Shown here: positions 1-11,600 of the stretch, one piece after another
Position numbering within the stretch: the first letter of the stretch is position 1
Layout: each line of letters opens with the position of its first letter
NCBI GenBank assembly: GCA_017562135.1
Contig: QEYB01001312.1
Span: forward strand, 2,108,001-2,172,000
Direction of reading: 5' to 3'
Origin: Dipylidium caninum
Taxonomy: Eukaryota > Platyhelminthes > Cestoda > Cyclophyllidea > Dipylidiidae
DNA length: 64,000 nucleotides
Notes under the pieces: model-generated
Told to the model about the DNA's origin: nothing
Databases searched by the model: none
Seen by the model: the letters and a program-made list of their open reading frames with translations, nothing else
Translations under genes and position numbers: made by a program

Positions 1-560
1 CAGGAATGGCGTTCTTCGCCGGCAGTGGCAATTCATGCCCACAATGCCGTCGTCACGCAGACTGACGCGCGACTGTGGAAGACGTGACCTGCCGCGTCGA
101 AGGAAACACCACAGCTCCACCAACTCGGTGCCTCGTCGCTCTCCGCTGGCGACAATTCGAAGCGGCATGACACTCACTCGCAGGTGCGTCGGCGCACTGC
201 CGATGTCACTTCGACACTGCATCCTTCCTGGAGGCAGCGAAAAGTAGTCAGCGAGACTTCTGGCCTGACAGCACGGAGCAGCACCGAATAAGTGGCGCAA
301 CAGGGGACCATCTAGAGGCCCCGCATGGTACCGACGTCGTCACTGCTGAAGCCAACCCATGCTGAGAGCGGTGGCAGCAGGTCGCCCCAGAGCCCGGGAA
401 GCAGCACGTGTGTCTGCGGCGACATGTAAGCGGTGCGAGAGGGCGGTAAGCAGGACGTGTTTCACGCGTATGGAAGACTACCACGGACAGTAATCACTGT
501 CGCGAAAGTCCGGCACTTGTGCCGCTTTCTCTCTTCCTCTGCCACACCTAATCCTCTTTC

Positions 561-648
561 ACCTCGGTCTCCTCCTCCCCTCCTCCGCCTCCTCCGCCTC
601 CTCCTCCTCCTCACGCACACTCACGCTCACGCTCACGCTCACGCTCAC
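561..648 (+). repeat. CCT-type tract followed by ACGCTC hexamer repeat
   Basis: A pyrimidine tract of CTC/CCG triplets (about 561-612) runs into a short array of the hexamer ACGCTC (about 621-648). The matching right-arm position (about 28284-28345) has a GGAGGA/GGGGTA purine tract but a poorer hexamer array, so the repeat has changed length since the arms were copied. Confidence 0.75.
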
Positions 649-795
649 TTTGACCTCACACCATGCTACTGCCTTCACCTCGGCCAATGCAGAGACTGTG
701 TGCAGCTTGGAGACCAGTCTCCTACATTCTCTTGATCATTCTGAAGACGAAGAAGAAATCGCCAATAAACAGAAAGGAGGAGGGAGACGAGACCT

Positions 796-1237
796 CCGGT
801 TGAGGCGGAAGGAGTCTAACCTAATGGACCCGGTCAGGTCTGAGAGGGAGAAAGTGCTTAAACCACTTGGGAGGCGTAGATTCCGCAAGAAGCTTGCTCG
901 AGGCACATGAAGATATCCCCAATGCCTCAGGCGACTACATATGATCGACTCCAACAGTAGCCTACCCATTGCACATGAGTGAACCTCACTGCCTGCAATT
1001 AAGCGCGCTGACACGAGTGCCGCATGCGTCCTGCTGGGGCATTCCTCTCTCCCCATCCAACCAAGTGCCAACTTGACCTCGCTCCCCAGTGGCCTTTCCC
1101 ACCCAACCCTCACACCCTGCGTGCATTCGCACCACTTCGACGATCGCCGCTTTGCGCTGCGATGCGCATCTTCCACTCTCTGACCCTCTACCCGTCTCCA
1201 CCTCCATGATTACACGGCACTGCACTGCACTCCTCTG
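796..1237 (+). other. Left-arm-only segment of about 440 bases
   Basis: The left arm reads gacgagacct, then this segment, then cccgttaatgcacttcag. In the right arm the same flanks are only a few bases apart (about 28110-28130). The segment is therefore an insertion in the left arm or a deletion in the right. I see no terminal repeats or recognisable coding in it. Confidence 0.65.
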
Positions 1238-1492
1238 CCCGTTAATGCACTTCAGCGCGCACTCTGCCAACCCTCATTTCCACCGGCGCCGCAGAGGCTT
1301 CCGCTGCCACACACTCCAAACCCCACCTACCGATGGTTTGTTAGTAGAAGCACTTTCGTCCCGTCACGTGCGCGTGCCCATGGGGCAGAATAATAGCTGC
1401 CGTCGAAGAGGCGACAAGGCTCAAACGCCACACGAAGCAATAAGCAGGACGAAAGGATGCTGGCAGCACTCGCCACGTTGCTCCAGTTCTCC

Positions 1493-1783
1493 TCATTTCA
1501 AACACTCATCACTCAACCGATTGCCCTCACCACTGGTCCACGGCTTCGCTCCCACCTCGGCCGAGTTCACTAGCCGCCAGTGCTTGCAGTTAGCCGGACA
1601 CCCTCCGCTCAGACCAAACTCCTTGACCTCGCACTGACGCGGCACGCCGTTCTCCTCATTCACCACTCTCCTCAATTGCTGCCGAGGACACTGACTGCGC
1701 CGAACTCCGTGGCCGACACTGTCATTGTCACTGACACACACCGTCACTGTCACTGACAATGACTGCCTGCTTTTCCGTCCCAC
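1493..1783 (-). other. Conserved open frame, left-arm copy
   Basis: An open - strand frame of about 96 codons whose C-terminal part (from VRRSQCPRQQ to the end DECLK) is the same in both arms. Near its N-terminal end a 4-base difference and a 1-base difference cancel out, so both copies stay open. There is no similarity I recognise. It could be a real exon, or just part of a stretch where the arms are nearly identical. Confidence 0.2.
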
Positions 1784-4358
1784 ACGCCAAAAAGTGGCAT
1801 TTCCGTCTGATATGTTGACACAGGGTCAAAAGGGCGATGGCATCAAGTGCAGCGTTAGGCTCGCCACAAATACTTTAACACCAACTCCCCCTCATTGCGG
1901 CCTTCATGCTGGTGGAGGAGGGAAAGGCATGTTCGCGTCGCTGGTTGACTTCAACCGTCGGCACAATGCGGACAACTCCGACCACAGAGCTGTGGGCGGA
2001 AAGGAAGGGCAGGCAGACGAGTGGGCGCCGAACGAGGAGGCCGGAGGGCGGGTGGGAGGCGTCGGTGCGCCACTCAGCCTCCGCCGCGCATCACAGGCAC
2101 TCCACTTTGTGTTTGTTCGAGCATGGTGTGACTCAGTCGCGGGCTCAGACGCCAACGCACGCCGACCGCCGACCGCCAACCGCCAACCGCCAACAAAGTC
2201 ACGCTGACATGCGATGACGCGACGGCGATGCATGAGTCATGTGGACGAATGCGGTCGCCAACACCTTCGTCGGTGTCACCGATGCCACCGTCGTCCTCGA
2301 CAGATCAGACGCCAACACACCGCCGTCAGGGCCAAGCACCACTGCCACCCACACGACAGGTCGGCCTCGCCAAAATCAGCATGCTCCACTTCGTAAGCCG
2401 CGGTCAGGGGATTGACGCATCGTGGGGTCGCGACGGTTAGACCCCAAGACGGCAGACTCGACCCTCAATCCACGCGCATCAGCGTGTCCACCTCGAACAC
2501 AGTCCGCCTTCGCAGCGGACACCTTCGCGACCCACCACACTCCACTCTCTCACGTGAGTGCACACGTCACTGTCGCGCTTACCACGCTGTCACGTAATCT
2601 CATCTTGACAGGTTTGGAAGTCGTCAGCCGAGTCCATGGCTGGCTCGCCCTTTCCCCCCCGCCCTGCCTCGACCGCACTCGTTCAATCGAGCGTCAATTA
2701 AGGACGACACTTAGGCAGCACCACACCGTCTCACCTCACAACGCTCGTCATTCCCACCACCACCGTCCTACACCCTGACAAATACGGCGCCAACACCCGC
2801 CCCCGACAGCAGTCGCCTCAACACACACCACCCCAACATCAACTGAGTGCAGGGCACCTCTCGGGGGAGGATGCAGAACACACGGCCAATTGCGAGTCGC
2901 TGTACAACCCGCCTCAGTGACGCCTCAGCGACGCCTCAGCTCCTCGTCGGCGCGTCACACGCACTTCTGCGCCAGCATTCAGAACCACATGAACCAGCGT
3001 TCTCCTCACGCCACCCAGTCGACCTGCTGCCCCGCCTTGTCACCCGCCCCATGGCAGCGCGCTACCAGTACCTGTTAGGACTAACACGAGAGGCTCTCGC
3101 GCCTCTATTCCACTTACCCAAAGGGCTTCGCATCAGTAGCTGCGGACATCCCCTGACACCCTGCCAACCACGCCACATCAACCTCCCACCTGCCAACCCT
3201 CCACCGGTGAGACCCCACCGACGCCCATGGTCGTGTCTCCCCAAGCACCACACCACCACCACCACCAACCACCACCACCGACAGGCAGTTAGAATGGACG
3301 CCAAAAGCAACAGCCCTTCGCTGCTTCCACTCACCGACTGTCTGTCGCCCTCGAACTCGTCTGCGTGCGCCCCTGAGAGTGCTGCCTGCTAGTGGCACCA
3401 ACTGGCAAACAGGCTTCGCCATGTCGCCATAACTTCCTCTACCTTCGGTGACTTCTGTCTTTCCCGTCCAAAGCGTCGGCATTGTGGCATCCCCCCTGCG
3501 GTTCCCAGCGCCACACCCTAACCGCTTTACCTCGCACATAAAATCAGCTAGAGGGCGGAGTTCATTAGACCCCCGCTGCTGCCCTCTCTTCCCGCTGCAC
3601 TCGATCTAGCCTCTTCCGACAATTGCTGCGCCAATCCCACTGCTGTCATCGTCCACCACAGTGTTGCCACTGTCCAGTCCAACTGATTCTAAATTGGGAC
3701 GCACATCAGTTCCTGCAGACCCAGCGACCACACGCGGTCACCTGGAACGGCGCCCCGCAAGACTAGAGAACCGCCTCTTTGTCGCCCTCAACTGCACCCC
3801 GACTCAGTGGCCGCGATCTGCCCCAGGGGTCCTTCACGCTTCCAAGCGCGACCACCCACCTCCTCCCCACATCACCGCCAGTGGCTGCAACACACCTCCG
3901 CCTGCATCTACCAAGGCCGCCCATCTCCCACATTTCACGGGATCAGAGCGCATCACCTGTTGGCGTAGTTGTGAACAAGTGTGAATACAAACTTATCTGC
4001 CCCGCCACCCCACCTTTCCAGTCCACATCAACCTCTGGGCAGAAAACTGCTCGGACACCCTCCACAGCGGCCATGCAACCTGCTCTCAGCTCTGTCTTCT
4101 CGCCTCCTCAAAACCACCTACACCTCACTCTCCCACAGAGACTATCCGCCGCAGTTGTCTGCGCTCCCAACCACAACCACAACCACAACCCCCTCCGCTC
4201 CCCTCCCCTCCCCTCGACTGAAAACTAAATAGCACTAATCTCAATGACCACCGCCTGGCACGTCTCGCTTTAACGCTGCACACTCCAATCCACCTTCACG
4301 ACTCCGACAGCATTTCATCCCACCCGACTCACCATGGCCTCCTCCTCCTTCGCCCACA

Positions 4359-5831
4359 TCATATCTCATCCAATGGTCTCACCTGCGACCGTCCCAAATT
4401 CCTGCGTCCCATCGCCACACAACCGCCCAGAGAAACGCCACCAACTAGTGTCTCCACTGCCCAGACATGCTTCACACCAAAGGGCAAAAACAACCACCTC
4501 GGCGTATATAGGCACTGTATGCGAAAGCTGATCACATCGCTTCCTTGTGTCACTTTGTGCCCTGCACGGGAGACTTTGCGCGGGCACGCGCTCAAGTGTA
4601 AAAATATCGCTGCTGCCATCTTCCTGTGCAGACTACTTGTGAGTAGCGTGACCCTCAGCACCAGCCTCGGTCGTGTCGCCGCCCTCAGCATCGCAAGTCC
4701 GTCCCGACTCTCGTCCTGCCTGCCCCTGCTCTTCCGCCTGTCCCTGCGTCGAGGGCAGACCGGGCAGACGAGACCTGTGTCCACCGAGTCTCTGCGATCA
4801 AAGTTTATGGTCGGCGCCTCCGTTGCCGACACGCGTGCTGGCTTCTCGCCCTCGTAAGCCACTGAGTATGGCTGCACTTCTTTCACTGCCGTCATCGCTG
4901 CCAACGCCTGCAAAAAAAAAGCACTTTCCGTCAGTGTCTTACTCTCTTCTCTCCCACCTACGCCACAGGGGCTGACGCATTCCCACTGTGACTGTGGACT
5001 TACGCGTCTGTGCTTCCCCTACTCCTGCTAACAACAAAGGTGGCAAACCAAAGTCCCAAGTGCAAAAACACACCAAATCAACATGCAAATCCCGAGTTGA
5101 GAAAAACAAACACACTTGTGTGATTTTGGGGAAAGCGGCGTATTTCGGTCGCCGCCTGCTGCCACTAATCGGCGCGGCGGCCTCCGCCAAAGGGAGACCT
5201 CAAACTTCCACCCTGACTACTTCATCCCAGTTCAACAGACCAAAGTCTGACTGCCTTCTCCACAGCCTGACTACTCTTTCATCAACTGCAAACTGCGGGT
5301 CCAGTACAACCGCAGTCCACAGCAGTGCCCATCAACACCTCACCTCTATTTCCTTCACCTCCAACGTGGACGACACTCACAGGTGGCAGGTGACAGGCGG
5401 CAGAAGTTGCACCGCGAAGGAGGCCACGAGACATGGGGAGAACTTACCGCCTGGCTGGCAGTGAGAGCCTCAGCATCCAGGTGGCTCAGGTCCACGCCGG
5501 AGCGTTTGGCCACTTCCCGGTTGTGCGCTATCGTCAGTTTCTCCGCAACACTCAGTTTACTCTGGAAGAAGCCACCCTCGGAGTCCAGTGCCACGTTGCT
5601 ATTGCCAATCAGAACGCGCCGGCGTCTGCCATTGCTGTCACCGCCACCAATGGCCACGTTCTCGGGATCGCCGAGGCCAGGCGGAATGTGGCCGCTACTC
5701 AGGCACATCTGACTACTCCCCGCAGCATGCCGCAACGAGTCGTTCGAGCGGATCATCGAAATGAACTCGGCACGATGCTCGTCCTGCGCCGGACCCCATT
5801 CGTTCACTGGCTTCAGGAATTCCTTGAACAG
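4359..5831 (-). pseudogene. Orphan inverted copy of SLC6 gene A exons 12 and 13
   Basis: On the - strand, exon 12' (5831 down to 5448, 384 bases, 128 codons) has an AG acceptor and a GTAAGT donor. It encodes the start of the cytoplasmic tail with the paralogue-conserved motifs [11 protein letters not shown] and [10 protein letters not shown], with no break. Exon 13' (from 4907) also has an acceptor. Its frame diverges from the right-arm copy after DSV, because one G is missing in a run near 4770, and it then reads through to a stop at 4359. No transporter body lies upstream on this strand (5832-8600), so as arranged it is a 3' fragment without promoter or membrane domain. It would become the 3' end of a full gene if 6288-22971 were inverted. 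The alternative explanation is a fold-back error in assembly. Confidence 0.82.
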
Positions 5832-5991
5832 CTACAGAACCAATGTACTCACTCAACTTCCACCCTCACATCAACATCCATTTGCCGCCAATTACCGCTC
5901 ATGAAATTCCGATCAAACCCCTAACAGCCAACAAGTCATGCACCCTTTCAAAAACTTCTCCTCTCAAGGCAATTGCGCTGAGTGCGTTCGC

Positions 5992-6017
5992 GTCACGACG
6001 TGGCTTTGCGTCGTGAC
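5992..6017. repeat. Perfect 9-bp hairpin in left arm
   Basis: GTCACGACG, an 8-base spacer, then CGTCGTGAC. In the right arm the corresponding second half reads cgtcgttat, so the stem is broken there. No function can be assigned. Confidence 0.6.
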
Positions 6018-6287
6018 CCACGCCCACATGTCAACTATTCGCTTTATTGTCGACTGTGCACAGGAGTCTCGGCCAGCCACTATGGCCCCAAGAGGCGACC
6101 TTTGTTGCGACTCAATTGCCCCGCTTTAGCCTAGTTGGACGGTGACGTTGGTGATGGTTTGGCCGCCATCCTTTCGGCCACAGGGCTGAGGTTCTCCTGC
6201 GTGTTGTGACACGCGAATTTCAAGTACCCTCACCATTTCAATCATTCTTGAAGTATTTAATGTGGTTTTTCCTCTCCTCCGAACCTT

Positions 6288-8384
6288 TTGTACATATGAA
6301 AAATGCTTCTTGATCATTGGCAGCAAGGTATGTGAGTCATCGGACGAAAGAGTCACTTTATTTAATTTCGACCATTTTTTGGAATCAGCTAAAGCTTAAT
6401 TTTTTTGCAGCCTAACCTCGACAAAGTCTTATAAAAGCCGGGGGTGTCGACCTCGGCCGCGAATAATTGTGTCCCCTTGGCGGAGGCATTGCATTCCCGT
6501 ATCACTCCTCTATTTTGAGGCGAAATCAGCGTTAGATGACAAGTGAGGTACGCGCCTGCCTACTCTTTAGACTTGCTTTATCTTCTGACCGCGCTCTGGG
6601 GTTGTTTTCGTCTCAACGTAAACACTAACGAGGGCTGCACGGCACGTAACCCATTGGCGCTTAGGAATGGGACTTTAGGGAAAGCTATTTCCGTGGCATA
6701 GTAAAAGGACAATACGAGTGTGAACGGCCGTTAAAGACTGGAAAATACAAAGACTCACGGACGAGCAGCTCAACTCAGATGCGCTGCACTTGTTAGGGGG
6801 CGTAAACAGTCGTTCTCCCTCTCTCAGCCTCCTCGCATGCCCCACAGAGAGGCGAGTCAAACATCAATTCAAGTTCGTCCAGAATGAGGAACAGACAAGC
6901 CGCAATCACGTGTCCATCGGAACTCGAGAATTTGGGAAATGAGTTGTTTCGCCACCATCGGATCGCTAACTGAAAGATGTTAGGACAATCAAACGACTTA
7001 ACAAAACTGCGATGGCAATGCGCAGATTTGTTTATCAACGAACAAGTACACCAGACCTCAGAAACCCGTCCAACTGCAATTAGGAAAACATGACCCTTTT
7101 AAAAGCTTTCGTTTGGTGGGCTTGGGACTAAAGTACGCATCGACCGAATGACAACTAAAGAGAAAACTTAGCACAGCGTCGAGTTTCCGGTAAAATTTAA
7201 GTGGAGGAGTGAGATAGAAGATACCTTATCAAGAAACCCGACAAACTAAAAGGCTTTTGCGTACGTCACCTTCCCGGATGGAAGAAATTGGGATGATGGA
7301 TTTCAAAGAAAACTCACTCCACAGGGCGACCTCCTCACGAACATGGCGAGCTTGTCGACATCTGGGGAGAGGCATGCTCCCCAAACACCGACATCGCACC
7401 ACTATCTTGAGACACGCCGCAACCACTTAATTGTTTTGGCCTCCAACCAACTTAGTACCAGTTAAACATTATCAAGTTTCAGCGTTCTGAGTGCGCCTTG
7501 AAGTTGCTACGAAAGCTACTTTTCCTTGAGTACCTCAATCGTTGTCAAAACAATGGTCGAATTACAGGAGGTAAGGAAGCACCAAGATCCACACATTACT
7601 TTATTATAGACAGATGTAGGTGTCCAGACAAAAAGTGCTGCGAAAAACAAAAATCTGTGTCCTGAAACACAGCCAAGTTTCAAAATATCTGAGTCTAAAA
7701 GCGATGTTTTATGAGCGCCACATTATTTTATATTAAACTTTAATAAAAAGTGTCTCATCTTGAAATGCTTAAATAGGTTAGGAGCAAACGAATGGAAGAA
7801 AAGATGAAAGAATGCTAGGATAAGGTTTCCAGTAAACTTTTGCCAAAACCTATACAAATCCAAGTGGGGAATCAAGTGGAATGACATTGTCAATAGAAAT
7901 AAGAACCGCTGACGAGAAAGCCATAACGCTGCCTTCGATAGAGGGCCAAATTTGACCGGTAATCAGCATAATCAGCTCAACAATGCCCGAGACGTAGGGA
8001 CTTATGTAAATAGGATATGCGCAGTTAAATTAACCGTTGTAACATTGTCAGTCTAGAATGCTTTCTCAGAAATGTAGCTCACAAACGTATAGGGAGACAC
8101 TGATTACCATGGTTGAAATGGCCGGACTGATGGATTTTGTGTGCATCGTTTACAATATGCATGTTAAATGAGAGACATTACGGAAATGATTCCTTGCTCT
8201 GCAGCATATTGACTCAGTAGGCGAGCAAACACATATCTAACTGCATAAACATTACCTCAATAAAAATTATTAACGGTTGGACACGGAGTCACCTTAGACA
8301 CAAAGGATTGAGCTTACCATCATTTTCCGAAAGGCACCACCGAATTTGTGCTCCCGAGCATCACATGTACCGGCCTGGGTGCTA
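6288..8384. other. Intergenic, between left arm and gene A promoter
   Basis: AT-rich single-copy-looking sequence. Open frames here are short and overlap on both strands. I recognise no gene, RNA or complete element. In particular there is no SLC6 exon 11 on the - strand that could feed the orphan exons of the left arm. Confidence 0.6.
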
Positions 8385-8495
8385 ATTGGTCAAATTTGGT
8401 GAAGCTCCCTTACACGTCATTGGCCGTCCTTTAACCAATAGTGAGCTTCGGGAAGTAGATGCATCGATTGGCGTTACTTTCGTCACAGCTATTGG
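8385..8495. promoter_or_regulatory. Cluster of five CCAAT-type boxes upstream of gene A
   Basis: ATTGG or CCAAT occurs at 8385, 8419, 8435, 8467 and 8491, ending about 120 bases before the first ATG. CGTCA half-sites (CRE-like) lie among them and just after. No TATA box stands out. CCAAT boxes are bound by NF-Y in animals. That this is the gene A promoter is inferred from position. Confidence 0.5.
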
Positions 8496-8614
8496 ACAAT
8501 GGGCTTATTCGTCAGAAGTTGCTGCAAATCTGTCACGCGGTCTTGTATTGTAGCCTTGGTGTAGTTAGTCTCAGTTTTGGCCGAATACACATAATTTAAT
8601 TGGTGATTACAAAG

Positions 8615-11600
8615 ATGGGTGGCGAAATGGATAAAGAGAACGATCCTAGTTCATCGTCTTTATTGGTAAAAAGTTCGAATGCTTTAGAAAGTGGCGTCAA
8701 GAATGATCACACTAATGTAAGTCGCTAGTTTAATTCATTAAATTTGTTATAACATTTAATTCCTGCTTTTTGTCATAATTTTACCAATGCCAGCAAATCA
8801 TTTAAGTCTTGTATGTGTTTATTATTACTTATGTAAGTGAGTACACTTATGTCATTTTTCTTGAGCTATTTCGTCATCTCTAAGCAGGAAAGTAGAGAAA
8901 CCATTTTATCCCCCTATACCGATACCCTCCTTTGTGACAATTTATTCCACATGCTTATCACCGAAGGGTTGTTTTCTATCTAAATGCGTTGCTATCATTT
9001 TTGCGCTTTTCCAGCGCATAATGGTTTTCGCATAAAAACATCCTACATTCTAACGGTTTGACGTTTACTAAGCTTTCTTCATGATTGGTTTTCATAACAT
9101 CAACAAATAATGGGTGATGATGTATTTCTGTCCACCGGAATGATCTAACTCTTACAATCCTATGAATCTCTATCTGGGCAATAAGTAGGATTTCATACAC
9201 TCCGGGTTTCTTATGATGTAATGCCATAAAATTAGTAAATGTCGTTGTTCTTTTATGTATGGTTTCGGGCGGTTGATACGTGGTAATGAATATCATCGCA
9301 CCTCATATGAGGTCTTAGCCGAAAGTGTAATAACACCGCATGATAGCGAAAGCGATAATATGGTGGCTAGGCTCCATACAGCTGGATTGGCATGAAATGA
9401 AAGACTTGAACTGTTAACGCGGTAAATATTGTGCTCGAAAGTAGTGAATGTTTAATTTATATGTGGGAAAAATATACTTCTAAATTTTCCCTTGGAGGTA
9501 GCAATTGTACTGCATGTATCCCAAGTTCCCAACACCTGCCTCATTTTTAAGACATTACGTAGGTGTTTTTCCGCTCTCAATACAGTCTTTTCATTAGCGG
9601 TAGCAGTCACAATATTACATATAGTGTAATGTATTACGAAAATAGTCGGCATATGAGAAATAACTCTTCTAGCGGTTTAAGGATAGAATCAAATGGTCTA
9701 CTTGAAGACTAAGGACTTTTCACTTTCCACTATTATTGGCCCTTCACAATATGGTTTAGAACAGTTTGGTACCATCGCTAGTGAAGGGTGTTCGGGTATG
9801 AGGTTGCTATCTTCTAGTAAAGTTTACCTTCACCATTGTAGTTGGAAAGATGCCTGGGTAGCTGCTCGATCCTAATACGAGCAAGTGCTAATCACGCCGA
9901 AAATTGTCTGTGGTAGATTACGATCTCTCTCAACACTTATTTTTATATGCAGAGGACTTATTCTTTTTTGGAACATAGGGGCAGGCTTAAGCCCATAAAG
10001 TTACTCCAAAATTCTCGCCACGTGATTCTAGAAACTGCGCATTTCAATCAAAAAACATAAGGCTATCGTGAAGCCGAAGAAACTTGATACCGTATGAATT
10101 CCGGTGCAAATGACCGTCGTTCCTCACACACAGTCTTTTGTTTGGTTCGAGTATCCCTCCTGATAGTTGTAACGTTGAAAAGTGGTCGTTATTGCTAACG
10201 CTATCCTATCTAGGCCGTAACTAATGAAATTGTCGCGAAAGTAGAACCTCTGATTTTACCCGCCAATAATTCTATTTTTAGATTATGATTTACGCTGTGA
10301 GTTTTCAGTCCGTTTTATGGCATATTATGGACAGTAGGGTCCAACTTCTTAGTAAACAGACTAGACGCTATTTCGAGTCCTGTATTTCGCCATGGGGACG
10401 TAAATTCGGGTGAACTGCAAATATCCAGACGGAAGTGGTGCCACTGCAGCGAGATCGTTCGCCGTTTCTGCCCTGCCACGCACTGTCAGCCATTCTCAAC
10501 TGGCTTTCGATGAGTCATCCGCTCTGGCACGACCAGTCTCTCTCCCGCTGTCGATGCGGTTCGGCTGCCAGGAAATTCAAATATTGCAAGAACTACCATG
10601 TTTTGTTGCCCTCACATGGGCGAGTCACGACAGTCAAGGCAACGAGTATTATGTTAATCCCCACCAAGCGTAGTGGCTATTCACGACAAGGTCATGGTCT
10701 ATCTATCTTTGTTCCGTGCTCGACACTTTTGTACGACGACTTTATACATTTCACTAATTTCTTATGCAATCCGTGCATTCTCTCCACTCCATACTAATGG
10801 GAGAAATGCTCCAATTAATTAGCCGGCTGAAAAATCGCTTTAGAGGTGTTTAAAGAACAATCGGAACGTTACAAGTGCAGTTTGCTTACTGCTTATCTTA
10901 CTTGAACTATATTTTGCGTAGATAGTCCTGTTTTGGGGTGAGCAAATATTTTAGATACATGTGGAAAGTCATTGACATTCGGTATAAGATTATTTTACTC
11001 TCAGTTCCCTCCACAGGATGATGTTTATGTGGATATGCAAGTAACCTACCAGCAGGCACCAACTGTGAACCGGGCCACTTGGGGCGGGAAATTTGAGTTT
11101 GTTCTCTCTTGCATCAGCTATGCGGTTGGTCTAGGCAACGTCTGGCGATTTCCTTACCTCTGCCACAAGAATGGTGGCGGTATGTTATGACACCTGCTTA
11201 TGTGACTCCGTTTTTGCCTTTGCTAGGTATAAGAAATTAGAGGTATATTGATAGATGAATAGGGCTTGACTTTTATTTGGGATATCATCGATAATAATGC
11301 CACTGAGGGTATTTGTACTATTATGAGTCCCTCCCACAACGTCGTCGGTAATGGGACAGGAAATATACCTTTTGTTCTGTCACTTCATAAGTTTTCACTC
11401 TCTTCAGGTGCTTTTTTGGTACCTTATGTGCTGATGTTGGCTCTTGTGGGTCTTCCCCTATTCTTCCTCGAATTTGCCTTCGGGCAATTTGCTAGCCTGG
11501 GTCCTATCTCGATATGGAATGTCAGTCCCCTCTTTAAAGGTTTGGTCTACCTTTCATTGTGCCCTACTTCGTTTTTTTTCATTCTTATTGGATAAAAAAA

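Larger units (their letters stand above)
1..6287 (+). repeat. Left arm of a long inverted repeat
   Basis: This GC-rich block is the reverse complement of 22972-28954. The inner junction is clear: 6287 pairs with 22972, and inward of this the two sequences stop matching. Base 1 pairs with about 28954, so the arm runs off the window. The paired lengths differ by about 300 bases because of indels. Identity is patchy: the innermost 220 bases or so look identical, while the next 130 bases carry many changes. The + strand is C-rich and full of short CCA, CCT and CAC runs. The only recognisable coding content is a - strand copy of the last two exons of the SLC6 gene that lies between the arms. Confidence 0.93.

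Noticed and set aside
1089..3392. Long + strand frames in the left arm (182 and 181 codons)
   Set aside because: Composition-driven, not kept in the right arm, no known similarity.
8976..9296. 106-codon - strand frame in gene A intron 1
   Set aside because: Nothing recognised, no initiator context, inside an intron of an opposite-strand gene.
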